The notes below the pieces were generated by a model. The model searched no databases. It was not told the origin of the DNA and saw nothing but the letters and a program-made list of their open reading frames with translations. A stretch of 64,000 bases of DNA from Pluralibacter sp. UBA7423 (GTDB lineage Bacteria; Pseudomonadota; Gammaproteobacteria; Enterobacterales; Enterobacteriaceae), in the NCBI GenBank assembly GCA_002470465.1, contig DKMD01000021.1:39565-103564 (forward strand), in the 5' to 3' direction. Both the position numbers and the translations under genes were made by a program. This document shows, piece by piece, positions 37,332 through 46,694 of this stretch. Within the stretch, counting starts at the first letter, position 1, and each line of letters starts with the position of its first letter.

Positions 37332-38159
37332 TTAACCGCCAAACTGATCCGGATCCGGCCCGAGGCGTTTACCCTGGTCGAGTTTCGAGATTTCCCCCAG
37401 CTCATCTTTATCCAGACGGAAATCCCAGACGTCGAAGTTTTCGGCAATACGCGCCGGGGTGACCGATTTCGGGATAACCACCAGCCCGCTGTCGAGATGC
37501 CAGCGAATCACAACCTGTGCCGGGGTTTTACCATATTTTTCAGCCAGATGGCGAATGATGTTCTGGTCGAATACGCCCTCGCCGCCCTGCGCCAGCGGGC
37601 TCCAGGACTCAGTCTGAATTTTGTGGGTCGCGTTCCAGGCATGAAGCTGACGCTGTTGCATCAGCGGGTGAAGCTCAATCTGATTGATAACTGGCGAGAC
37701 ACCGGTTTCGTCTATCAGCCGCTGCAGGTGAGCGATCTGGAAGTTACACACGCCGATGCTTTTGACCAGACCCTGCTCCTGGAGTTTGATCATGCCGCGC
37801 CACGCTTCAACGTAATGATCGATAGCCGGAACCGGCCAGTGCATCAGATACAGGTCGACATAGTCGAGCTGGAGCTTATCAAGGCTCTCCTGCAAGGCCT
37901 CAGCCGGGCGCTTCTGATCGTCGTTCCACAGTTTGGTGGTGATGAACAGCTCATTGCGCGCGACACCAGCGCTGGCTAATGCCTTGCCTACGCCATCCTC
38001 ATTTTTGTACGCTGCGGCGGTATCAACAGAACGATAGCCGACCTCCAGCGCTTTATGAATGGCGGTAACGACTTCCTCGTTGCCTGCTTTCCACACGCCA
38101 AGACCCAGCTGCGGCATCACGTTGCCGTCCTGGAGTTTGATTACGGTTGGATGTGTCAT
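37332..38159 (-). CDS. dkgA: 2,5-diketo-D-gluconate reductase A / methylglyoxal reductase
   Basis: The 275-residue product is an aldo-keto reductase that reduces diketogluconate, methylglyoxal and related aldehydes with NADPH. The catalytic tetrad is visible: Asp and Tyr in SVDTAAAYKNEDGVG, Lys in FITTKLWNDD and His in YLMHWPVP. The C-terminal NADPH-binding part includes VVIPKSVTPARI. It lies downstream of yqhD in the same orientation, as in E. coli, where both are activated by YqhC under aldehyde stress. Confidence 0.96.
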   Translation of the reverse strand: MTHPTVIKLQDGNVMPQLGLGVWKAGNEEVVTAIHKALEVGYRSVDTAAAYKNEDGVGKALASAGVARNELFITTKLWNDDQKRPAEALQESLDKLQLDYVDLYLMHWPVPAIDHYVEAWRGMIKLQEQGLVKSIGVCNFQIAHLQRLIDETGVSPVINQIELHPLMQQRQLHAWNATHKIQTESWSPLAQGGEGVFDQNIIRHLAEKYGKTPAQVVIRWHLDSGLVVIPKSVTPARIAENFDVWDFRLDKDELGEISKLDQGKRLGPDPDQFGG

Positions 38160-38189
38160 GCATTCCTCCTTTCCCCGTCATATTTCGAG

Positions 38190-38293
38190 CCGCAGATGTG
38201 TTGGCCGCACTCCCTCACCCCAGTCACTTACTTCAGTAAGCTCCTGGGGATTCACTCCCTTGCCGCCTTCCTGCAACTCGAACTATTCAGGGG
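38190..38293. repeat. intergenic mosaic repeat between yqhD and dkgA
   Basis: The 239-base gap contains a hairpin (CCCCAG...CTTAC pairing with GTAAG...CTGGGG at 38218-38249). It is followed by GATTCACTCCCTTGCCGCC and a run ending near CAACTCGAACTATT. I recall very similar sequences at many enterobacterial intergenic sites. It separates yqhD and dkgA more widely than usual. Confidence 0.55.
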
Positions 38294-38398
38294 ATGAAAT
38301 TAACGTTGCCGGAGGAGAGGAGTGAGTGCCCTCCGGCAAATCAGTAACATTAAGTCTGGACGAAATACGAGAAAACGAAAGGTTAAGCGGAAAAAGCC

Positions 38399-39562
38399 TT
38401 AGCGTGCCGCTTCGTAAATGCGACGGCTCACCTCAAGGGTAATATCCTGCTTTTCGCCGAGTTGCGTCATGCCGTGCTCTTCAAGCTTTTTCAGCAGCGC
38501 CGGGATGGCGCTGCCGTCCAGGCCGTAGTCGGACAGACGCGTTGGGACGCCCATCGCTTCAAAGAAGCTGCGGGTGGCGGCGATGGCGGCGTCGATGCGG
38601 GCATCGTCAGTGCCTTCGGTGATGTTCCACACGCGTTCCGCATATTGCAGCAGTTTAGCGCGTTTGGTGTCGCGTTTTTCGTTCCACAGCGATGGCAGTA
38701 CGACTGCCAGAGTCTGGGCATGATCGAGGCCGTGCATCGCCGTCAGCTCATGGCCGAGCATGTGGGTTGCCCAGTCCTGCGGCACGCCTGCGCCAATCAG
38801 ACCGTTCAGCGCCTGAGTGGCCGCCCACATTACGTTGGCACGCACGTCGTAGTTCTCTGGCTCTTTCAGCGCTTTCGGGCCTTCTTCGATAAGCGTCAGC
38901 AGAATGCCCTCGGCGAAGCGGTCCTGAATCTTGCCGTTTACCGGATAAGTCACGTACTGCTCAACGGTGTGGACAAAAGCATCCACTACGCCGTTCGCAA
39001 CCTGGCGCGGCGGCAAGGTGTAGGTGTAAACAGGATCCAGAATGGCGAACACCGGACGCACCAGCGGGTTCATAAACGCCTGTTTGTCGCCGGTGGTTTT
39101 GCGGGAGATAACTGCACCCATATTCGATTCTGAACCCGTGGCAGGCAGCGTCAGCACGGAGCCCATCGGAATTGCGCTTTTGATGTTGCTGCCGTGGGTT
39201 TGCAGGATTTCCCACGGATCGACGCCGTCAGCATAGTGCGCGGCTGCGGCGATAAATTTCGTGCCGTCGAGTACGGAGCCGCCGCCCACGGCCAGCAGGA
39301 AAGTGACCTTCTCATCACGGGCAATTTTTACTGCGTTCATTAGCGTTTCGTAAGACGGATTAGGCTCGATGCCGCCGAACTCCAGCACGTCCAGACCATT
39401 CAGGGCGCTCAGCACCTGGTCCAGCACGCCGGTCTTTTTGACGCTGCCGCCGCCGTAGGTGACGAGTACGCGGGCGTCAGCCGGGATTTGCGCGCGCAGA
39501 TCGGTAATGGCGCCTTTACCAAATAAAATACGGGTTGGAGTGTGCAGGTCGAAATTAAACAT
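38399..39562 (-). CDS. yqhD: NADPH-dependent aldehyde reductase YqhD
   Basis: The 387-residue product is an iron-type alcohol dehydrogenase family enzyme that detoxifies short-chain aldehydes from lipid peroxidation and glyoxals. The cofactor motif [11 protein letters not shown] and the metal ligands (Asp and His in [11 protein letters not shown], His residues in [16 protein letters not shown]) are all present. It is divergent from its activator gene yqhC, as in E. coli. Confidence 0.97.
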   Translation of the reverse strand: MFNFDLHTPTRILFGKGAITDLRAQIPADARVLVTYGGGSVKKTGVLDQVLSALNGLDVLEFGGIEPNPSYETLMNAVKIARDEKVTFLLAVGGGSVLDGTKFIAAAAHYADGVDPWEILQTHGSNIKSAIPMGSVLTLPATGSESNMGAVISRKTTGDKQAFMNPLVRPVFAILDPVYTYTLPPRQVANGVVDAFVHTVEQYVTYPVNGKIQDRFAEGILLTLIEEGPKALKEPENYDVRANVMWAATQALNGLIGAGVPQDWATHMLGHELTAMHGLDHAQTLAVVLPSLWNEKRDTKRAKLLQYAERVWNITEGTDDARIDAAIAATRSFFEAMGVPTRLSDYGLDGSAIPALLKKLEEHGMTQLGEKQDITLEVSRRIYEAAR

Positions 39563-39756
39563 GGCTTATTCCCTCTGTTTCGGGTGAGAAAGACGACAGC
39601 AGGAGGCTGCCTGATGGAACGTATTGTGGTCCTGTGACCCGATTGCCTCAATGCACAAACCTGCCGATGTATTGCCCATTTCTCCAGGTGGCTGGAGAAA
39701 ATGAACAGTTAAGCTCACAATGTCTTCATCGAAAGAGACCCCGGATATCGCCTGCC

Positions 39757-40656
39757 ATGAACCGTGAAGAGACCTGTCAGCTGCTGACAGAGAAAATTAA
39801 GCAGCTGAAAAATAATGAAGAAGTGCTGAACCGGCTGCTGCCGGATATTCGCCTGCTCTATGGCACACAGCCCGGTACCCGCACGCCAGTGATGTATCAG
39901 CCCGGCATCGTATTTCTCTTTTCCGGCCATAAAATCGGCCACATTAACGAGCGCGTTTTTCGCTACGACGCCACGGAATACCTGCTCCTGACGGTACCGC
40001 TGCCGTTCGAGTGTGAAACGTTCGCTACGCCGGAAGTCCCTCTGGCGGGTTTGCGGCTGAACGTGGATATTCTGCAATTGCAGGAGCTGCTGATGGACAT
40101 CGGCGAAGATGAACTGTTCCATCCGTCGATGGCGGCGAGCGGGATTAACTCTGCCAAATTATCTGAGGAGATCCTCTGCGCCGCTGAACGGCTGCTGGAT
40201 GTGCTGGAGCGCCCACTGGATGCGCGCATTCTGGGTAAACAGATTATCCGTGAAATGCTTTATCACGTGCTGATGGGGCCACGCGGTGGCGCGCTGCTGG
40301 CGCTGGTCAGCCGCCAGACGCACTTCAGCCTGATAAGCCGCGTGCTGAAGCGCATTGAGAGTCAGTACACGGAAAACCTGAGCGTGGACCAGCTGGCGGC
40401 TGAAGCCAACATGAGCGTCTCGGCGTTTCATCACAACTTCAAATCGGTAACCAGCACCTCGCCGTTGCAATATCTGAAAACCTACCGCCTGCATAAAGCG
40501 CGGATGATGATGGTTCACGATGGCCTGAAGGCCAGCACCGCGGCGATGAAGGTCGGGTATGAGAGCGCGTCCCAGTTCAGCCGGGAGTTTAAGCGCTACT
40601 TCGGGATGACGCCGGGCGAGGATGCGGCGCGTATTCGGGGAATGCAGGGAGCGTAG
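39757..40656 (+). CDS. yqhC: AraC-family activator YqhC
   Basis: The 299-residue product has an N-terminal sensor domain (AraC_N type, about 15-180) and two C-terminal helix-turn-helix motifs ([20 protein letters not shown] and [20 protein letters not shown]). YqhC activates yqhD and dkgA in response to aldehydes. I chose the ATG at 39757, which starts [15 protein letters not shown] longer frame from 39634 runs through the divergent promoter region and looks spurious. Confidence 0.92.
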   Translation: MNREETCQLLTEKIKQLKNNEEVLNRLLPDIRLLYGTQPGTRTPVMYQPGIVFLFSGHKIGHINERVFRYDATEYLLLTVPLPFECETFATPEVPLAGLRLNVDILQLQELLMDIGEDELFHPSMAASGINSAKLSEEILCAAERLLDVLERPLDARILGKQIIREMLYHVLMGPRGGALLALVSRQTHFSLISRVLKRIESQYTENLSVDQLAAEANMSVSAFHHNFKSVTSTSPLQYLKTYRLHKARMMMVHDGLKASTAAMKVGYESASQFSREFKRYFGMTPGEDAARIRGMQGA

Positions 40657-40682
40657 CCCCGGTAAGCGTAGCGCCACCGGGG
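40657..40682. repeat. REP-like palindrome
   Basis: CCCCGGT and ACCGGGG arms surround AAGCGTAGCGCC, directly after the yqhC stop and before yghB. It matches the REP core also found at 53934-53999, 57797-57866 and 60290-60366 and probably serves as a 3'-end hairpin for both convergent genes. Confidence 0.75.
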
Positions 40683-40691
40683 AAAACGAAT

Positions 40692-41351
40692 TCAGGCGCT
40701 ACTGTACTTCTTCTTAATCACCACAATTACCGTACCGAGCAGGCCTGCGACCAGCAGGAAAATCGGCAGGATCATCAGGAAAGTCATCACCTGGTCTTCG
40801 TGCTGTTTCACAAACGGGATCATGCTCAGCGCGTAGCCAAAGCTCGTCACCACGCCAACCCACAGCACGGCGCTCAGCCAGTTAAAGAACTGGAAGCGGC
40901 GATTTGATAAACCGGAAATACCTGCCATGGTTGGCAGCAGGGTGCGGACAAACGCGAGGAAACGCCCTGCCAGCAGGGCCAGTAAACCGTGCCTGTCGAA
41001 CATGCAGGTTGCCCGCTCGTGGTATTTCACCGGTAGCTGCGAGAGCCAGCCCTTCACCGTTTTTGTGTTGCCAAGCCAGCGACCCTGAATATAGCTCAGC
41101 CAGCAGCCGAGGCTTGCAGCGACCGTAAGAATGGCTAACGTCGGCACAAAGTCCATCACGCCTTTGGCTATCAGCGCCCCCGCGAGCAGGAGCAGGCTGT
41201 CCCCCGGTAAAAAAGACGCAGGGAGCAGACCATTTTCTAAAAATAGCGTTGCAAACATCACCAGATAAACAACACCCACCACGCGGGGATCCGCCAGCGC
41301 GGCAAAATCATGCTGCCAGAGTGCGGCGGCAATCTCCTGGATAACAACCAT
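40692..41351 (-). CDS. yghB: DedA-family inner membrane protein YghB
   Basis: The 219-residue product, the same length as E. coli YghB, has several transmembrane helices and the DedA motifs [20 protein letters not shown] and [16 protein letters not shown]. DedA proteins help recycle lipid carriers and maintain membrane potential. YghB and YqjA are partly redundant for cell division and temperature tolerance in E. coli. The start at 41351 restores the conserved length. A 40-codon upstream extension is not conserved. Confidence 0.95.
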   Translation of the reverse strand: MVVIQEIAAALWQHDFAALADPRVVGVVYLVMFATLFLENGLLPASFLPGDSLLLLAGALIAKGVMDFVPTLAILTVAASLGCWLSYIQGRWLGNTKTVKGWLSQLPVKYHERATCMFDRHGLLALLAGRFLAFVRTLLPTMAGISGLSNRRFQFFNWLSAVLWVGVVTSFGYALSMIPFVKQHEDQVMTFLMILPIFLLVAGLLGTVIVVIKKKYSSA

Positions 41352-41482
41352 GGACTTTCCTGTGGACTGACATTTTCTGTGTAGTGTACTCCTGAATCGC
41401 CCGGGATGCCTTGATCCCGGACGCAACAATGCAGGCAGTTTTTTGCGGAGACTGTCTGAAATTGTGTCCATCGGTTGCCACT

Positions 41483-42670
41483 TTACACGATGCGCTCAAA
41501 GCCCGCCGCTAAATCGAGGAGAAGATCGTCAACATTTTCTAAACCGATATGCAGGCGAATCAGCGTACCGCTGAAATCCGGCTTGCCGTCCGGACGAATA
41601 GCCGCCAGCTGTTCTGGCTGTGTCGGTAAAATCAGTGACTCATAGCCGCCCCAGGAGTAGGCCATGCTGAAGAGCGTAAAGTGGTCCAGATAGGCCGCAA
41701 GCTCGCTGTCGCTCAGGCGTTTTTTGAGAATAAATGAGAAAAGGCCGCTGCTGCCCGTAAAGTCTCGTTTCCAGAACTCATGGCCTTTACTTCCCGGCAA
41801 CGCAGGGTGGTTCACGCGCTCTACCTGCGGATGCTGAGCCAGCCATTCGGCAATTTTAAGACTGCTTTCGTGGTGTTGGCGTAAACGCACGCCGAGGGTT
41901 CTCAATCCACGGCTGGCCATATAGGCGGTATCGGCGTCGACCATCTGACCCATCAGGTAAGCATTCTCACGCAGCTGATCCCAGCAGCGGGCATTTGCGA
42001 CGGCGGTGCCAATCATGCCGTCGGAATGACCAATCAGGTATTTGGTGGCGGCCTGAATCGAAATGTCGATATCAAACTCAAGCGCCTTAAACAGCACGCC
42101 CGCAGCCCAGGTATTGTCGATCATAATGATGGCTTCTGGCGCAACGCGACGTACCGCGCTGACGATTGCCGGAACGTCATGCACTTCCATGGTGATGGAG
42201 CCGGGAGATTCCAGGAACACAACTTTGGTATTGGGCTGAATCAGGTCGGCGATGTCCGCGCCAATCAGCGGATCGAACCAGCCGGTGGTGACGCCAAGCT
42301 TCGCGAGGATTTTGGTACAGAAATCCTGGCTTGGCTCATAGGCGCTGTTGGTCATCAGGACGTGATCGCCGTGCCCGACAAACGCCAGAATGGCGTTGGC
42401 CACGGCGGCCGCGCCACAGGGGAACAGGGCGCACCCGGCACCGCCTTCCAGCTCGCACATAGCTTCCTGCAAAGAGAAGTGCGTCAGGGTGCCGCGACGG
42501 CCATAGAACAGTTCGCCTTTTGCGCGGTTGCGCGTGGCGTGCTTTTTGGCCTCGACCGTGTCGAACACCAGAGATGACGCGCGCTGAACAACGCTATTCA
42601 CCGAGCCAAGCGTGTATTTTTTACTGCGGCCAGCGTTCACCAGCACGGTATCAAGTTGCTTTTCGGACAT
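41483..42670 (-). CDS. metC: cystathionine β-lyase
   Basis: The 395-residue PLP enzyme converts cystathionine to homocysteine, pyruvate and ammonia in methionine synthesis. The PLP lysine lies in [15 protein letters not shown]. The Tyr/Arg phosphate-binding motif ([12 protein letters not shown]) and the substrate-binding region near the C-terminus ([12 protein letters not shown]) are typical. Length equals that of E. coli MetC. Two met boxes lie just upstream, pointing to MetJ repression. The gene is divergent from exbB. Confidence 0.97.
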   Translation of the reverse strand: MSEKQLDTVLVNAGRSKKYTLGSVNSVVQRASSLVFDTVEAKKHATRNRAKGELFYGRRGTLTHFSLQEAMCELEGGAGCALFPCGAAAVANAILAFVGHGDHVLMTNSAYEPSQDFCTKILAKLGVTTGWFDPLIGADIADLIQPNTKVVFLESPGSITMEVHDVPAIVSAVRRVAPEAIIMIDNTWAAGVLFKALEFDIDISIQAATKYLIGHSDGMIGTAVANARCWDQLRENAYLMGQMVDADTAYMASRGLRTLGVRLRQHHESSLKIAEWLAQHPQVERVNHPALPGSKGHEFWKRDFTGSSGLFSFILKKRLSDSELAAYLDHFTLFSMAYSWGGYESLILPTQPEQLAAIRPDGKPDFSGTLIRLHIGLENVDDLLLDLAAGFERIV

Positions 42671-42689
42671 GTTCGTCTTACCTATTTTT

Positions 42690-42705
42690 ATACGTCTGGA
42701 CGTCT
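42690..42705 (-). promoter_or_regulatory. tandem met boxes (MetJ operator) before metC
   Basis: Two adjacent 8-mers, ATACGTCT and GGACGTCT, match the met-box consensus AGACGTCT at 6 and 7 of 8 positions. They lie about 20 bases upstream of the metC start, where MetJ with S-adenosylmethionine would repress. Confidence 0.8.
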
Positions 42706-42835
42706 AAACTAACATGATTGCAGGGTGAAGTACGAGGAGCGAGCAGATTAAGCAGAAAATTTTGCTGGAACGCAGTAAAGCCCCTTTTTCCTGCGTGAGC
42801 GCAATGAAACTTAGTGATGATTGCGTCAATATGTA

Positions 42836-42858
42836 AATAGTAATGAGAACGACTATCA
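42836..42858 (+). promoter_or_regulatory. Fur-box-like site before exbB
   Basis: The sequence around AATAGTAATGAGAACGACTA resembles the E. coli exbB Fur box, built of GATAAT-type hexamers. It lies about 65 bases before the exbB GTG, consistent with iron repression of exbBD. Confidence 0.7.
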
Positions 42859-42920
42859 ATTCGACGACTTTTTGATATCATTACGCTCAGATTTTGTGAT
42901 TTGGATCCTGGAGATACAGA

Positions 42921-43652
42921 GTGGGTAATAATTTGATGCAGGCGGATCTCTCCGTTTGGGGTATGTATCATCATGCCGACATCGTGGTTAAGGTGGTCAT
43001 GATCGGCCTGATTCTGGCATCGGTTGTCACCTGGGCAATCTTCTTCAGTAAAAGCACCGAACTGCTGTCGCAAAAGCGCCGCCTCAAGCGTGAGCAGCAG
43101 CTGCTGGGCGAAGCCCGCTCCCTGAATCAGGCAAGCGACATCGCTTCCGCCTTCCCGGCCAAAAGCCTCAGCGTTCAACTGCTCAACGAAGCGCAGAACG
43201 AGCTGGAGCTCTCCGCAGGCGCCGAAGATAACGAAGGCATTAAAGAGCGTACCGGTTTCCGTCTTGAGCGACGCGTTGCGGCGGCTGGCCGTCATATGGG
43301 CCGTGGTAACGGCTATCTGGCGACCATCGGCGCGATTTCTCCGTTCATCGGCTTGTTCGGTACCGTCTGGGGCATCATGAACAGCTTCATCGGTATTGCC
43401 CAGACGCAGACCACCAACCTGGCTGTGGTTGCACCTGGTATCGCAGAAGCGCTGCTGGCCACGGCGATCGGTCTGTTCGCCGCCATCCCGGCAGTGGTTA
43501 TCTATAACATCTTTGCCCGCATGATTGGCAGCCACAAGGCGTTGCTCGGTGATGTGGCCGCACAGGTTCTGCTGCTGCAAAGCCGTGACCTCGACCTGAA
43601 CGCCAGCGGCACGCCGCCGGTACGTACCGCCCAGAAATTACGGGTAGGGTGA
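42921..43652 (+). CDS. exbB: TonB energy-transducing protein ExbB
   Basis: ExbB forms with ExbD the proton-driven motor that energises TonB for iron-siderophore and vitamin B12 uptake. The 243-residue product starts at a GTG preceded by GGAG and has three transmembrane helices (about 23-43, 130-155 and 175-198). The MotA/TolQ motif NGYLATIGAISPFIGLFGTV is present. It is followed after 6 bases by exbD, and a Fur-like site lies upstream. Confidence 0.97.
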   Translation: MGNNLMQADLSVWGMYHHADIVVKVVMIGLILASVVTWAIFFSKSTELLSQKRRLKREQQLLGEARSLNQASDIASAFPAKSLSVQLLNEAQNELELSAGAEDNEGIKERTGFRLERRVAAAGRHMGRGNGYLATIGAISPFIGLFGTVWGIMNSFIGIAQTQTTNLAVVAPGIAEALLATAIGLFAAIPAVVIYNIFARMIGSHKALLGDVAAQVLLLQSRDLDLNASGTPPVRTAQKLRVG

Positions 43653-43658
43653 CAGCCA

Positions 43659-44084
43659 ATGGCAATGCGTCTGAACGAAAATCTGGACGACAACGGCGAA
43701 ATGCATGAGATCAACGTGACGCCGTTTATCGACGTCATGCTGGTGCTGCTGATTATCTTTATGGTGGCCGCGCCGCTGGCAACTGTAGATGTCAAAGTGA
43801 ATCTGCCGGCTTCCTCCAGCCAGCCGCAGCCGCGTCCGGACAAGCCGGTGTATCTGTCCGTGAAGGCGGATAACAGCATGTTCCTCGGTAACGATCCGGT
43901 TACCGAAGAGAGCATGGTGAATGCCATCAATGCCCTGACCGAAGGCAAGAAAGACACCACTATCTTCTTCCGTGCGGATAAAACCGTTAACTACGAAACG
44001 ATGATGAAGGTAATGGATACTCTGCATCAGGCAGGCTATCTGAAAATCGGCCTGGTGGGTGAAGAGCACGCTGCGGCGAAATAA
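43659..44084 (+). CDS. exbD: TonB energy-transducing protein ExbD
   Basis: The 141-residue product has a short cytoplasmic start and one transmembrane helix carrying the essential Asp (EINVTPFIDVMLVLLIIFMV, Asp25 by E. coli numbering). A periplasmic domain ends with LVGEEHAAAK. It partners ExbB in the proton channel. A strong terminator follows 20 bases after the stop. Confidence 0.97.
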   Translation: MAMRLNENLDDNGEMHEINVTPFIDVMLVLLIIFMVAAPLATVDVKVNLPASSSQPQPRPDKPVYLSVKADNSMFLGNDPVTEESMVNAINALTEGKKDTTIFFRADKTVNYETMMKVMDTLHQAGYLKIGLVGEEHAAAK

Positions 44085-44104
44085 TTTTCCACTCAGTCAT
44101 GAAG

Positions 44105-44136
44105 CCGACGCTGATCCCTCTGCGTCGGTTTTTTTT
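44105..44136 (+). terminator. Rho-independent terminator after exbBD
   Basis: A CCGACGC/GCGTCGG stem (44105-44111 with 44122-44128) is followed by eight T. The T-run reaches the stop codon of the convergent yghA. Confidence 0.88.
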
Positions 44137-45031
44137 AGCCCAGATGTTCTCCCCCGCATACGCCGTGCACTTCTGCGGTGACATAGCTCGATTCCTCACT
44201 CGCCAGATAGACATACACAGGCGCCAGCTCAGCAGGCTGACCTGCACGCTTCAGCGGCGTCTGCTGGCCAAATTTCGGTAGCTTGTCCTGGGTTTGCCCG
44301 CCTGAAATCTGTAACGGTGTCCAGATTGGGCCAGGTGCGACCACATTGACCCGTACGCCCTGCGGCGCCACCTGTTTGGCAAGCCCGCGGCTGAAGTTCA
44401 GGATTGCCGCTTTTGTCGAAGCATAGTCCAGCAGGTGCGGGCTGGGCTGATAAGCCTGAATGGACGAAGTGGTGATGATGCTGGCGCCGGCAGGCAGCAG
44501 CGGCAGCGCTTCCTGAACAATCCAGAACAGCGCGAACACGTTGATGGTATAGGTCTTCACCACTTGTTCGGTGGTGAGTGCCTTAATCTCTTCAACAGCA
44601 ACCTGCTTACCGGCCACCAGCGCCAGAATATCGAGGCCATCCAGCGCCTGGTGAGCCTGATGGGGGAGCTGTCGGGCGAAGTGCTCATCGCTGAGATCGC
44701 CCGGCAGCAGAACGGCTTTTCTGCCCGCAGCTTCAATCAGTGCCTTCACCGCCTGAGCATCCTCTTCCTCTGCCGGGAGATAGTTGATGGCGACGTCAGC
44801 GCCTTCGCGCGCATAGGCAATGGCCGCCGCGCGGCCAATGCCGGAATCACCGCCGGTAACCAGTGCCTTGCGGCCCGCTAACCGGCCGCTGCCCGTGTAA
44901 GACTCCTCACCGCAGTCAGGAACCGGCTGCATCCTGGCCTGAATGCCGGGAGCGGTCTGTTTCTGTTGAGGGTAATCTTCGCGGTAATAGCGCGTCAGCG
45001 GGTTCTGTAGTCGAGTCTGATCGTGTCCCAT
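44135..45031 (-). CDS. yghA: short-chain dehydrogenase/reductase YghA
   Basis: The 298-residue NAD(P)-dependent oxidoreductase has the Rossmann motif [10 protein letters not shown], the LALVAGKQ segment in place of the usual NNAG, and the catalytic Ser-Tyr-Lys set ([20 protein letters not shown], then Lys). Length is close to E. coli YghA (294). The start at 45031 gives [17 protein letters not shown] longer frame upstream overlaps unrelated sequence. Two unknown genes lie upstream in the same direction, 61 bases away. The physiological substrate is uncertain. Confidence 0.93.
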   Translation of the reverse strand: MGHDQTRLQNPLTRYYREDYPQQKQTAPGIQARMQPVPDCGEESYTGSGRLAGRKALVTGGDSGIGRAAAIAYAREGADVAINYLPAEEEDAQAVKALIEAAGRKAVLLPGDLSDEHFARQLPHQAHQALDGLDILALVAGKQVAVEEIKALTTEQVVKTYTINVFALFWIVQEALPLLPAGASIITTSSIQAYQPSPHLLDYASTKAAILNFSRGLAKQVAPQGVRVNVVAPGPIWTPLQISGGQTQDKLPKFGQQTPLKRAGQPAELAPVYVYLASEESSYVTAEVHGVCGGEHLG

Positions 45032-45092
45032 AGCGTTCCCCTTTTCACTGAAGTCAGCTATTAAGGGTAGTTGCTGTGCGGGACAGGGATCA

Positions 45093-45548
45093 CTATCCGG
45101 AATGTTCTGTCGCTTTCGGAGGCGTTTTTGCCGGGTGTAGAGAGTGGCGTTCTTCCGGGGCAACGATGTTGACGCTGGCGGTACGGCAGTTACCGTCTGA
45201 CAGTTTGCGAGTCAGGCGCAGTGTAGCGGCCTCGCGCGCCAGAATGTGCTGATAGCTTGATTCAATATGCGCCAGAATTTTCTCTTTTAGCTGAGGATTG
45301 CGCGTCATGATTTCGGCAAGCGCTGCGCCGTAAATCTCTTCTTTGACCTGGAAGGCGTAAATTTCCCGACGATACTGCCACTTCATGCGGACCAGCGCTG
45401 CGGGAATAGAGACCAGCGCGCGGGCTATCTCGGCAATCACCGCGTTTTTCTCGTTTTTAAGTGCCTGGAGATTGTGCTGCAGAATGATGGCGTCGCTGTT
45501 TTTGTCGTCTAAAGTCAAATAAACGTTATTATTCTCACCCACTTTCAT
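45093..45548 (-). CDS. hypothetical protein, second gene of an unknown pair
   Basis: I do not recognise this 151-residue product. It has no signal peptide or membrane segment. The region at about 25-110 is helix-rich and charged ([20 protein letters not shown], then [20 protein letters not shown]), followed by a Pro/Lys-rich tail. Its start lies 2 bases after the stop of the preceding unknown gene, so translation is probably coupled, and yghA follows 61 bases downstream. E. coli has yqhA near this place instead. Confidence 0.7.
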   Translation of the reverse strand: MKVGENNNVYLTLDDKNSDAIILQHNLQALKNEKNAVIAEIARALVSIPAALVRMKWQYRREIYAFQVKEEIYGAALAEIMTRNPQLKEKILAHIESSYQHILAREAATLRLTRKLSDGNCRTASVNIVAPEERHSLHPAKTPPKATEHSG

Positions 45549-45550
45549 TT

Positions 45551-45955
45551 TTATTCAGCCTGAAAATCGTAAAAAAGCGAAGTGGTTTTTTCACGCGTAA
45601 TCAAATTAAGCCAAATTTCATTGCCGTCTTCATTAATTTTATTGGTGCATTCGCTGATAATTTGACTTAATTCCTGTGCGTCGATTTCGCCTTCCATTTG
45701 TAGATCATTGAGAACGCGCGCAAAGGCTTCGATTTTTACCACACGAAACAGCCTGTCTGTAATATGGCGATCGCGCTCTTCCAGCAGCATGTTGCGCGAC
45801 TGGCCGCTATGGCCGACAGAGGCTAATATATCGGCCTGAAAATGTTCGAGGCTTATCTTTCCCTGAGTCAAATTAGCGTGACTTTCTGCTGTTGCGTTAT
45901 TTTGTTCTGTGCCGGAAATATGAAAGCGTGCCGGAATCAGCGACTCGGGTATCAT
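45551..45955 (-). CDS. hypothetical protein, first gene of an unknown pair
   Basis: An unrecognised 134-residue soluble protein with AGGACA upstream of its ATG. The composition is acidic and helical in the middle (RLFRVVKIEAFARVLNDLQM, then DAQELSQIISECTNKINED). It has one Cys and no secretion signal. It is tightly coupled to the gene at 45093-45548 and divergent from the membrane protein at 46059-46562. The lower GC content compared with the neighbouring core genes suggests acquisition. Confidence 0.7.
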   Translation of the reverse strand: MIPESLIPARFHISGTEQNNATAESHANLTQGKISLEHFQADILASVGHSGQSRNMLLEERDRHITDRLFRVVKIEAFARVLNDLQMEGEIDAQELSQIISECTNKINEDGNEIWLNLITREKTTSLFYDFQAE

Positions 45956-46058
45956 GCCTGATGTCCTTTTAGTTTCAACAGGATAAGGGCGATAGGGATG
46001 TGGGGTTCGTTGACAATATCATGGTGTAAATTTAAAATCAAAAAAAATGGAGCCAACC

Positions 46059-46562
46059 ATGAACAGTATTATTTATTTCGTGATAGCCCTGCTGGTGCTC
46101 ACTGTTGTTATTCTTTTAATCATCTCTGGTCTGTTTAAAAATGACGTTGTGGAAGAAGCGTCTGCACCCGCGCAGCTGAAATTGCTCAGTAAAGAAGAGG
46201 GTGAAGACCATTTTTCTGTGCTGATGAACGCGATAACCCCGGTATGGTACTGGCGAGTCAATCATGAATATATTGATTTTCTTCATGCTACAATAAAACG
46301 GATGAGTATCGCTGAATTAAAGGCTACCGATGGGTTATTTGAAGCCCAGCGGCGCTGCAGCGATCTCAATTCTGCGGTGTATAAGTACTATGACAATATA
46401 AAAAAGCGCTGCCTCAATGGTGAAAAGGTGCCACACGGAGACCTCGACGTGCTCAACCTCCAGCAGTGTTTTCGCGAATTTAGCCTGAATGCCTATCCAT
46501 CACTGGTGGCGCTGGTATGGCCGGAGTTTCAGCGCCCGCAGGTGGATCCGCAGGCGGTTTAG
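46059..46562 (+). CDS. hypothetical single-span membrane protein
   Basis: A 167-residue product with one N-terminal transmembrane helix (SIIYFVIALLVLTVVILLII) and a cytosolic or periplasmic domain that I do not recognise. That domain contains HEYIDFLHATIKRMSIAELK and a Cys-containing stretch (RRCSDLNS, KKRCLNG, LQQCFREF). I chose the ATG at 46059 because TGGAG lies six bases before it. The upstream in-frame ATG at 46047 has no ribosome site. It is divergent from the pair at 45093-45955 and may belong with it. Confidence 0.7.
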   Translation: MNSIIYFVIALLVLTVVILLIISGLFKNDVVEEASAPAQLKLLSKEEGEDHFSVLMNAITPVWYWRVNHEYIDFLHATIKRMSIAELKATDGLFEAQRRCSDLNSAVYKYYDNIKKRCLNGEKVPHGDLDVLNLQQCFREFSLNAYPSLVALVWPEFQRPQVDPQAV

Positions 46563-46582
46563 GTTGATGCCACTATGGCAGA

Positions 46583-46683
46583 CGCCCTCTCCCTAACCCT
46601 CTCCCAAAGGGAGAGGGAACTCAACAATGCGCTGTTTTTGATTTTCTCCCTCTCCCTCAGGGAGAGGGCCGGGGAGAGGGAGA
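46583..46683. repeat. intergenic palindromic repeat (CCCTCTCCC ... GGGAGAGGG)
   Basis: Nested inverted arms (CCCTCTCCC at 46584-46592 and GGGGAGAGGG at 46671-46680, with inner CTCCC/GGGAG pairs) fill the gap between the membrane protein gene and yghZ. It is related to the element at 34829-34922. Confidence 0.7.
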
Positions 46684-46694
46684 GCCGCCTGTGC

